Source: Bigelowiella natans CCMP2755
Taxonomy: Eukaryota; Cercozoa; Chlorarachniophyceae
Reading direction: 5' to 3'
Length of the DNA stretch: 25,598 nucleotides
Assembly: GCA_000320545.1 (NCBI GenBank)
Contig: ADNK01003261.1
Location: forward strand, 1 to 25,598
A model generated the notes under the pieces. That model was not told the origin of the DNA. It saw only the letters and a program-made list of their open reading frames with translations, and searched no databases. This document shows positions 19,173-25,598 of this stretch, in pieces; position 1 is the stretch's first letter; each line of letters starts with the position of its first letter. The position numbers and the translations under genes are program-made.

Positions 19173-22100
19173 GGGGGAGAGGCAATAACGACGATTTCAA
19201 ATAATCAGTATTATTTGGTCAAAAACAAAATAATGATAACAATGTGCAGCAGTTCTGCTATCGTTCTTCAATGCCCCTACTGCATGATACCAATTTTGTT
19301 TTTAGAGCACTTACGGGATGGAGGACGCCGGATGATTCTTTAAGGAGTAGTTGCTGCTATTATTATCGTCTTCATGAATACGAGTCGTTTCGCCTCTCCT
19401 CCTCCTCCTCCTCCTCCTCCTCCTTCTCTCCCTCCTCATCCTCCCTTTTCCTATCCTGCTGCTGCCCTTTTGATGGATACTATTCAACCCCATCTTTCCT
19501 CTTTCCTCACTCATGTATGCGATTGCTGCTGCGTGCCAATTTTCATCGGATATCCCACGTATAATCCTAGCGAGGTGAGTGTCAGAGCTTCGAACATATG
19601 CGCAGAAGGCCCGCGTAATGTTCTCACGTAAGATACGCTGCGGCCAGGAATCCATCTCTTCTCGGCCTCCGTTAGCACCTCCATTGCTATTAAAGACCAT
19701 CATGTTTCCTCCTCTCCCCCTTCCACTGTGCTTCGAAGCTGGAGATAACGTAAACTCTGGATGGTGAAGGCTAGGTGATGATATGCCCACACCTTCTCCA
19801 ACATGTGCAGCAGAAGCAGGATGATGATAGCCGCGGTGTGGATTATTATTATTATTATTATTACTATTATGCGTTGGGAAGAGGGTGGATGCTGTCGTGT
19901 GGTGTGGCTGCTGCTGCTGGTGGTAATTGTAATTATGATGAGGATGATGATGGGGATGATAGCGCTGGCTACTGTAGTAGTGTGCGTAGTGTTGCGCACG
20001 AGAAGAGTGATCAAAGGCTCTCCCCCCCCCCTCTCTTCCTCCTCCCCCTCCTCGAGGTTCATCATTGTAGTAGTCTCTGCCGTCGTAGTAGTTGTAGTAG
20101 AAGTCTTGCTCACTACCACCACCACCACCACCACCAAGGCGACTATCGTGCTGCTCGATAAAGGATGAGGATAGGCTGGAGATGGTGTAATCACCATTTC
20201 GATCAAGATGACGTTGTTGAGGAGCATATTGACGATGACGATGATGACGATGATGATGATGTTGATGAAGCTGTTGGCGGTGGTGGTGCAGGTGTGGATG
20301 GGGACTACGATATGCAGGAGCAAAGCTCTGACCACGATGATATGGGGTACTAGTAATAGGATACCCGCCTTCTCCTACTATTCTGTCGCCTCCTCCTCCT
20401 CTCCCTCTTCCTGCTCTTCCTTCTGGTGCTCCTTCTCCTCCTCTTGTATAATGGTTAAATCCTCCAGCTCCTCCTTCTCTTCCAAGAAAGTATCCAGGAG
20501 GAGGAGGAGGTGGTGGTGGTGTCGCGGTGCCTGTGGAGGTGGTGGCAAGGACTGCAAGAAGAGGCTTATGATGCAGAACAGATAGCGCCACAAGTGTGCG
20601 CGACTGAGATCTAGGGTTTTCTGCCTTTGCAGAAAGGAACAAAATATCTTCATCGGAAGAAGACGATGACGGTACCTCCTCCTTCTGTATTATATCAGTG
20701 TTGCAGCATCATATACAAATATCATTAAGCATAAAACAAATATGTATATCTCAGTGTGTATGAAAGTGAATTGGAATTGGCGGGATTGTACAACTAGGGA
20801 TTGCCATTCTATCTACCACCTCTGCATCCTTCTCTTTCTCTTCTTCCTCCTCCTCCTTCTCCTCCTTCCCCTCGTTTGGAATGCTGATTCTACTCCGTGG
20901 CGTGCTGATTCTCTCAGATACCATCAAGGCGTGCACAAGCCTGATTAATAGCGTCAAGGCAAATTCGAACGAATGAAGAAACACAAACATTGCCATTGCC
21001 GTAGAGGAAAAAAAGACCATTGTTTTTCCAAGCACCAATTCCACTATAACCATCATCACAATTCACCAACGCTAATAACTGCACAAAAATATTCGATGTG
21101 ACTTTTAACTCCCCCTCCCGTAAATTCTCAAACCTATAATCTAGCGCATCGCTGTCTAGAAGTAGGCTCTATTTATCGAATTTGTTTTTTTATTTCCCCC
21201 ACCTTGAAGCGTGGGGTTCTTGTGATTGAAGTAACCGTAAAAAGGTTAGCAGGACGTGCTTATCTCTACAACATTTTCCAGAAAACCAAAGATAATTAAA
21301 ACCAGGGAAGGGATGGGAGAGGAAAGACAACTCCAACAATAATGATAAACATTGATGATGCATAAAATGATGTGTATAAATTTCTTTAAAACATAAATCT
21401 CCCTATGTATGTGTATGTGTGTCTATATGTCGCTGCTTACGGGCATTCTGGAAGAATGCGACGCGCGACATGAACCAGACTATGGACGGGTACCTTTTGC
21501 AACCAAATATGTAATATTAGGACAGCATGTATTGTTTTATTAACATGGAGGGAACAAGATCCAATTGTGTACATTGTATTGTATATAATTTTCCTCATTT
21601 TTATTATATCTCTTTCGACCCCCAGTTACACTGAAGGAACTCCTTCTTGAAAAGACGAGGAGAAAGTGATAAACTTGTGAAGTCATTGTGAACAACTTAT
21701 AATATACCCACTTATTATGCTGTAAAGCCCCCCCTCTTCTTCTTCTTCTTCTTCTTCTTCTTCTTCTTCGTCGTTGTGGTTACCATTCTTCGGTTTAGAT
21801 GTTGTTGTTATTAATTACCTCCAGCAATTCGGCGTGCCTGACCATTCTCTCGACTAACACCTTCACAAGCGGTGGCTTGCTGCTCCTCCTCCTCCTTCTG
21901 CTGCTACTGCTACTACTGCTTCCGTGGGAAGAAGGACTAACGATCGCGTTTGCTTCTGTATCACCCGAAAAAGAGGCGAGCGGATGATGAACGAGGATAG
22001 CAGAGGGGGGGGGGCGTGACAGCATGACTTTGCAGCTTAGATTCTCAAATGAGTATAGAATGTCGAACACGTGCCATTCTCCAAGGTAGTGACTTCCCTC

Positions 22101-24323
22101 CCCACTCTGCGCGATGAATGGAGTCGGAATGCAGTACAGGCGGAAAGTCTCAAGAGAGAAATTAATGGCTCCTTGAGACGTCTTGATCCTAACGCTCTTT
22201 CGCCTCCTCCCTTCTCCTTTCCCACTATGATGCTTTTCATCATCAGTGTCATTATCATTATCTTCCTCAAACTCCCTTTTGTGAGTGCTATCGTTATTAT
22301 CCACACCCCCCCCTGCTGCCGTCGCCTTCTTAAGGGAGAGTAGACCCTGAAGTTCCTGTGAAGACGCGTATAGAAGGAAGGCTGGAAGAGCATAGGGGAG
22401 AAGCACCAACGAATGCTCTTCATCTTTCTGCTCATATGCCGCATCTGTCTTATTCGTCGTTGTCGTCGTACTGCCACTACTTGCATCTTTTTCTTCTTCC
22501 CCTTTTCCTTCAGCAACGAGCCCAGAAGATGCATATATTTCTCCACAGCGCGCAGCAAAGGTCTTCAGTACGGTCTGTGCGTGGTGATGGATGATGAATC
22601 GATGAGATGATGGATGATAGTGGTAGGAGGTGGAAGTAGGAGAAGCTGTATCTTGTAGTACTACAACTGGAGTAAGGACAGGCGCACGGATGGATTTTTC
22701 ATCATCATCATCATCATCATTATCATCATCATCATTTTTATATGTAGCCATCAAAGATAAGATCGATCACCGTAATTCTAGCGTGCTGCTTAGGTATGAA
22801 TCTTACAGCCTCCTGATATGGATAGATTAGATGATGTGTTCGGTGATGATGATGATGATGAGAATGGTTGGATCGACATGTGATTATTGCCACAGGTAGC
22901 AACTTAATTTACAATTCACACCAAATCGTGAGGATAACACGACAAGACTATATATTTACGAGGGCGTTCAAGCAGCTTCAAATTATTAATTACGATTCAT
23001 CACATGAGTGTGTTTTGCCAACATTAGTAGTAGCACCGAAACCCCATAATATTTGTCTTGTAACACTACTTTTTTGTGTATACATTTTTTGTTCGTTTTT
23101 GTATTGTGTTATGTGTTATTATTTAAGGTCGAATTTATTGTACTAGAAAGAATCGCTTTCCTACGTTAGAATCCAGCCGTAGGAGGGGCAGGAAAAGCTT
23201 CTTCATCTTTTCGATAGCGACACGATGTATGTAAGAGTACATTTCATCTTCCTCCATCGTCGTCCCCTGCATCATTCCTTGAGATGCTGTGTTGTGGTGG
23301 AGGGTCTGCTTATTACTACCATTCTTCTTCTTTTTAACCGAAGATAACAAACCAGAAGAACTACCTCCTCCTAATCCTCCTCCTTTACTGCTGCTACTGC
23401 TTGATGTGCATTTTCTCATATCATGATAAGTTTCAAGCAACCCTGTAGCGAAGTGGTTGTATACACATTTGGCGCTCTCTACTACCACCTGTTACAAACA
23501 ATCGAATGAAAAATTCATTGAGTGAAGAAGGAGAGGCATAAGGAATGGAGGGATCATGAATCAATCCGATGTAGTCGTCGTCATCGTCATCATCGTCGTC
23601 GTTGTTGTTCTTCTTGTTCTTGCTTTGTTGTTGGATCGTGTAAGTCATCATCATATTAATAGTAGTCAGTTATGATTAGTAGTAGTAGAATTACTCTCCA
23701 GGCGACTGTGTCTACACCACATAACTGCAAAAAAGTGAGACACCTGACAATAATGATCAAGATGATGATGATGATAATGATGATGATAATGACGAAGAAG
23801 AAGATGGCAATAATAACGGCGATGACATGACTAAATTGAACGTGTTGTCAACGGCGACGACGAGAACAATATGAAGAACTTCCTCTGTTGTTCATTGTAA
23901 AATTTTGTACCTAATAATCTATGTTTTTGGGTTCGTTTGGAACTTGGAAAACACGCACACACACACATACTGTATCTACAAATATATGAATATTTATATC
24001 TGTGCATGGTCGTCTTTGGAGATATATACTAACCCTTGCTCAATGATAGGATTTCCAAGCTTTTCCAACGCTAAACGCAGCACGGTTCCTGGTACATCAT
24101 CTTCCTCTCTCCCTCCTCCCCCACCAGCCCTTCTCAGTCCGTTGGCTACTTCTCCTCCTGCTTTTTTCCCTCTCCTTCTTCTCCTCCGTGTTCTCCTTAA
24201 GGCAGGTGTTGCACTAGCAATGCCAAGGGGGTCGGAGCGGCACGATGATGATGAGGTTTCTTCATCACCCACAGATGCGTATAGCTCATGGTATCTATTG
24301 AATTAGTAAGTAGTAGTTCGTAT

Positions 24324-24358
<35 letters not shown>

Positions 24359-24807
24359 TTGGGAACAGTGGTGACTACTTAGAGAAGGAAAAACGCTACC
24401 CATCCTCCCATCCTCCCCCTCTGCTGGTCTCTTTTGTGTGTATGTATGTTGTGTGTTGTATTGTAGCATGAGGTGGGGGCATGTATGTATGTGTATAGTA
24501 CGCTTTCATAGGTTGGCCAAGGCAGAGGTAGTGAACGTAGTCGAGGCTGACAGTGAGAAGAAGAAGAAGAAGATAAGACAGAACAATAATAATAATAATA
24601 ATAATAATAATAAGCGGAGAAACCATGATAATTTTTGGCATGTTTTGTTGAATAGACTTTTAGTTTGTATGAACGAATCATTATCTCAACACGCATATAT
24701 TCAAACGCACAACAATATCAATGCTTGTTGGGTCGTCACATATTTTCAATCCGGATTCCTTTCTTCTTTTCACACCTCAACATATCTCTCATATTAATAC
24801 ATATATG

Positions 24808-24856
<49 letters not shown>

Positions 24857-25287
24857 CATATATAAGTATATATTAGACTTTACTATCACCCTGCGGACTC
24901 TGCTCCGTACATCTCCAACAACGATTCCTTGTTTAAGAAGGCAGGGTGTGTGAAGTGTGGGAGACTCCACCGCAATCGTTGGTGCTGTTGTCTTCTTCCA
25001 CCACCATCCGTATTATCGTTATTACTACTACTACTTCTATGTGAGGATGAGGATGATGCACTGCCCTGCTGCAGCTTGTTCCGAGAAGGTGATCGAACAA
25101 TAGATTCTCCTCCCCCCCCTCCGACTAGCACCACTTCTTCGTCGCTGTTTGCTGCTGGTAAAACTGAAGGGTTGACCAGTATGTTGTTTGAGGACTTGAT
25201 CGCCTGTTGGAGTCCCGAGAACACCTACAAAGACGAAGAAGGAAAAGAAGAAGAAGAAGATCAACAAGAATCATTACCAATAGTAAC

Positions 25288-25318
<31 letters not shown>

Positions 25319-25423
25319 TATGATATATGTAATGATAAAGTTCATAACTAATATTACAGAAATTTGCCCGACTTTGCTACCGATCTTCGAGAAGATTAAC
25401 GTCCGAAAAAACAATATGCACGT

Positions 25424-25461
<38 letters not shown>

Positions 25462-25481
25462 ACACACACACACCCACATAT

Positions 25482-25519
<38 letters not shown>

Positions 25520-25598
25520 TCTAGAGAGGCGGGAACAATCTTTATCAACGTTGAGCGCCCAATCAGGTGTTGGAGGCGGGGTCTTACAGTCTCAAATC
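11353..25598 (-). CDS. Gene C: very large unrecognised protein, 5' partial, at least 36 exons
   Basis: Exons in reading order: 24890-25224, 24034-24294, 23489-23622, 23165-23442, 22771-22812, 21819-22574, 21441-21493, 21203-21265, 20922-21166, 19315-20647, 19054-19105, 18740-18822, 17746-18671, 17382-17449, 16774-16930, 16514-16729, 16191-16348, 16012-16052, 15639-15708, 15501-15557, 14475-15269, 14292-14391, 14140-14221, 13939-14038, 13729-13818, 13577-13646, 13436-13476, 13290-13363, 13049-13139, 12880-12913, 12262-12690, 12023-12067, 11892-11967, 11756-11842, 11455-11577, 11353-11407 (stop TAA 11353-11355). Phases agree at each junction and the sum is 7620 nt, exactly 2540 codons with the stop. 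Further coding probably lies at 25358-25425 and 25520-25598, so the gene enters from the right. The globular parts are Leu-rich helices with almost no Cys clusters or catalytic signatures; between them sit long Gly, His, Asn, Ser, Asp and Arg runs. This suggests a scaffold, trafficking or nuclear-pore-type helical protein, but that is style, not homology. Least certain: 13939-14038 to 13818 junction, 17382-17449, 16012-16052, 22771-22812. Confidence 0.6.
12160..12226. repeat. TC then GT microsatellite in gene C intron
   Basis: Between exons 12262-12690 and 12023-12067. Confidence 0.95.
12795..12827. repeat. TC microsatellite in gene C intron
   Basis: Between exons 12880-12913 and 12262-12690. 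Confidence 0.95.
12957..13001. repeat. GT-rich microsatellite in gene C intron
   Basis: Between exons 13049-13139 and 12880-12913. Confidence 0.93.
13049..14391 (-). CDS. Gene C small exons with helical, coiled-coil-like sequence
   Basis: Eight exons (14292-14391, 14140-14221, 13939-14038, 13729-13818, 13577-13646, 13436-13476, 13290-13363, 13049-13139). Readings include D-Y-R-Y-N-N-V-G-I-F-V-K-Y-A-P-C-D-G-R-G, F-L-W-E-F-A-E-E-R-I-S-F-W-K, S-L-Q-Q-R-I-L-F-F-S-Q-Q-L, T-T-Y-V-D-K-Y-D-S-S-L-R-R-H-Q-L-R and Y-L-D-A-G-P-T-A-P-Q-G-L. A phrase such as L-x-x-R-I-x-F-F-S-x-x-L also occurs in Nup155-type proteins; the surrounding order does not support that identity. Confidence 0.52.
13485..13506. repeat. 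22-base C run just before a gene C acceptor
   Basis: On the sense (minus) strand a poly-G run ends 8 bases before the exon at 13436-13476. Confidence 0.95.
14475..15708 (-). CDS. Gene C exons 15639-15708, 15501-15557, 14475-15269
   Basis: Y-L-S-D-L-H-N-P-G-V-L-A-S-L-G-I-S-I-V; S-R-F-N-I-E-Q-Q-P-M-T-R-Q-V-L-R-K-E; then a 265-codon exon with E-D-L-N-L-S-S-R-H-L-A-R-T-L-R-K, basic/Ser disorder, T-L-L-P-I-A-L-A-P-I-M-E-D-V-R-K-V, eleven Gly (14820-14851) and Arg-rich sequence, ending F-G-V-L-V-S-R-R-E-E-L-P-F-G-E and seven Glu at donor GTGAGG. Acceptor of the long exon, TCCTCCCTCTCGTTAG, is strong. The intron at 15558-15638 is a TC plus AC repeat starting at the donor. Confidence 0.57.
15591..15638. 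repeat. TC then AC microsatellite at a donor
   Basis: On the minus strand GAG/GTGTATGTGTG leads straight into the GT run. Confidence 0.93.
16191..16930 (-). CDS. Gene C exons 16774-16930, 16514-16729, 16191-16348
   Basis: A-F-E-L-S-M-L-I-R-G-L-F-N-A-N-A-L-D-V-L, followed after a 44-nt intron (16730-16773) by M-L-R-W-C-N-V-V-N-E-K and a 12-residue Asp run with acidic tail, then M-N-V-E-D-D-M-Q-Y, seven His and eleven Gly, closing at GAG/GTAGCA. The His and Gly runs come from ATG/TGA- and GGA-type repeats read in one frame. Confidence 0.55.
16213..16264. repeat. CTC repeat coding a Gly run in gene C
   Basis: In exon 16191-16348, read as GGA on the minus strand. Confidence 0.8.
17665..17739. 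repeat. Long TC microsatellite in gene C intron
   Basis: About 75 bases with a few TGTC interruptions, right after donor GTAGGTG of exon 17746-18671. Confidence 0.95.
17746..18671 (-). CDS. Gene C exon of 308 codons
   Basis: Starts with the solenoid helix above, then disordered Arg/Ser/Asn sequence (GTT repeat 18371-18403 gives Asn), a hydrophobic stretch I-T-L-K-V-V-I-Y-L-L-L-L-K-A-S-Y-L-V-P, acidic and Arg-rich parts, and M-G-Q-L-L-F-A-P-P-S-D-D-M-P-K-R-K-R, a possible nuclear-localisation-like basic tail, before donor GTAGGT. The following intron is mostly a long TC repeat. Confidence 0.55.
18740..19105 (-). CDS. Gene C exons 19054-19105 and 18740-18822
   Basis: Exon 19054-19105 (T-A-M-I-C-L-E-S-D-Q-Q-V) ends before GTGAGT, and exon 18740-18822 (L-L-N-A-L-A-V-F-G-L-D-F-P-L-K-H-L-V-M) ends before GTGAGT; the next exon opens K-Y-D-R-A-T-A-S-F-S-L-L-I-N-Y-L-K-T-H-L. 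Together they form helix pairs like those of TPR or HEAT-type solenoids. A distant similarity to the C-terminal solenoid of FYVE-domain protein 26 (spastizin) came to mind but is only an impression. Confidence 0.6.
19138..19169. repeat. GA microsatellite in gene C intron
   Basis: Between exons 19315-20647 and 19054-19105. Confidence 0.95.
19315..20647 (-). CDS. Gene C giant exon, 444 codons, low complexity
   Basis: Longest uninterrupted frame in the window. It starts I-L-F-L-S-A-K-A-E-N-P-R-S-Q-S-R and S-V-L-H-H-K-P-L-L-A-V-L, continues with Pro, Gly, His, Tyr, Gln and Asn-rich disorder, then a conserved-looking helix W-P-Q-R-I-L-R-E-N-I-T-R-A-F-C-A-Y-V, an Arg run, and ends at donor CC/GTAAGT (19314). 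Several other frames are open here only because the repeats lack stops; the excellent donor and matching phase at both ends favour this one. Confidence 0.62.
20922..21493 (-). CDS. Gene C exons 21441-21493, 21203-21265, 20922-21166
   Basis: Three short exons read V-P-V-H-S-L-V-H-V-A-R-R-I-L-P-E-C, then D-K-H-V-L-L-T-F-L-R-L-L-Q-S-Q-E, then L-D-Y-R-F-E-N-L-R-E-G-E-L-K-V and N-G-L-F-F-L-Y-G-N-G-N-V-C-V. Donors GTAAGC, GTGGGG, GTATCT. All three keep phase and none contains a repeat, so this is one of the best-supported coding blocks of the gene. Confidence 0.6.
21735..21770. repeat. CTT repeat in gene C intron
   Basis: GAA repeat on the minus strand after exon 21819-22574. Confidence 0.93.
21819..22574 (-). 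CDS. Gene C exon of 252 codons
   Basis: Opens with T-V-L-K-T-F-A-A-R-C-G-E-I-Y-A-S-S, passes Thr and acidic inserts, then I-N-F-S-L-E-T-F-R-L-Y-C-I-P-T-P-F and G-E-W-H-V-F-D-I-L-Y-S-F-E-N-L, and ends R-M-V-R-H-A-E-L-L-E at a strong donor GAG/GTAATT (21818). The frame is also open to about 22752, where an ATG begins an Asp-rich stretch; I placed the acceptor at GCACAG (22575) because only that gives the phase needed by the exon at 22771-22812. A gene start at 22752 is the main alternative. Confidence 0.55.
23165..25224 (-). CDS. Gene C exons 24890-25224 to 23165-23442
   Basis: Exon 24890-25224 follows TTTGTAG and encodes V-F-S-G-L-Q-Q-A-I-K-S-S-N-N, a Gly/Ser/Asn insert, then P-A-F-L-N-K-E-S-L-L-E-M-Y-G. 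Exon 24034-24294 follows TACTAATTCAATAG (a good branch-site plus acceptor) and ends V-L-R-L-A-L-E-K-L-G-N-P-I-I-E-Q. Exons 23489-23622 and 23165-23442 are split by a 46-nt intron (23443-23488) and carry nine Asp, I-H-D-P-S-I-P-Y-A-S-P-S-S-L-N-E-F-F-I-R, and H-R-V-A-I-E-K-M-K-K-L-F-L-P-L-L. Confidence 0.55.
24810..24853. repeat. TA microsatellite in gene C intron
   Basis: Follows donor GTGATAG of exon 24890-25224. ATA (24586-24612) and TCA (24326-24357) repeats lie in the same intron. Confidence 0.95.
25358..25598 (-). CDS. Gene C, probable additional 5' exons at window edge
   Basis: From the right edge the minus strand reads V-R-P-R-L-Q-H-L-I-G-R-S-T-L-I-K-I-V-P-A to a possible donor GTATAT at 25519. 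After a TA, CA and TC repeat block, T-L-I-F-S-K-I-G-S-K-V-G-Q-I-S runs to donor GTAATA at 25357, in phase with the next exon, V-F-S-G-L-Q-Q-A-I-K (25224). The acceptor of the middle exon falls in a GA repeat and cannot be fixed. Confidence 0.4.
25427..25520. repeat. TC, CA and TA microsatellites
   Basis: TC 25427-25460, CA 25462-25472, TA 25484-25520, between the two right-edge exons of gene C. Confidence 0.95.

Noticed and set aside
19700-20335. Second long minus-strand frame of 212 codons rich in Ile, Thr and Val
   Set aside because: Overlaps the 444-codon exon in another frame; only repeats without stops keep it open and it lacks matching splice sites.
23482-23488. A frameshift or 7-nt intron between two open frames
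   Set aside because: A 46-nt GT-AG intron (23443-23488) resolves both frames with matching phase.

Overview
This is eukaryotic nuclear DNA. No compact bacterial-style gene set is present. Instead, short open stretches in changing frames are bounded by GT and AG dinucleotides, and they can be chained with matching codon phase over thousands of bases. TAA and TGA stops end the models and no codon reassignment is needed. Simple sequence repeats (GA, GT, TA and many trinucleotides) are very dense. The mix of many small exons, a class of introns of about 36-55 nt, and proteins carrying Asp, Asn, Gly, Ser, His and Arg runs suggests a protist or unicellular alga. I cannot place it more precisely.

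By hand, checking phase at every junction, I find three protein-coding genes. Gene A (+ strand, 1-3506, 5' end outside the window) has about 17 exons (469 codons including the stop) and carries an R-T-R-P-D element like that of several putative glycosyltransferase families. It is followed by a Cys-rich stretch and an acidic tail. A 760-base spacer without coding (3507-4266) is strikingly rich in CTAG. Gene B (- strand, 11013 to 4267) has about 28 exons and sums exactly to 962 codons including the stop. Gene C (- strand, from beyond 25598 to 11353) has at least 36 exons and sums exactly to 2540 codons including the stop from 25224 onward. B and C lie head-to-tail with about 340 bases between them. 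A and B converge.

I do not recognise the products of B or C. Both look like helical proteins with long low-complexity insertions. C resembles a large scaffold or trafficking protein in style, but no domain can be named with confidence.

Microsatellites fall into two groups. Dinucleotide repeats lie almost only inside inferred introns, often starting exactly at the donor; one intron (1269-1310) is almost nothing but a GT repeat. Trinucleotide repeats inside exons stay in frame as amino-acid runs. All splice models are inference from sequence alone; individual junctions could be wrong although the overall chains are well supported. I saw no tRNA, rRNA, CRISPR or clear transposase.
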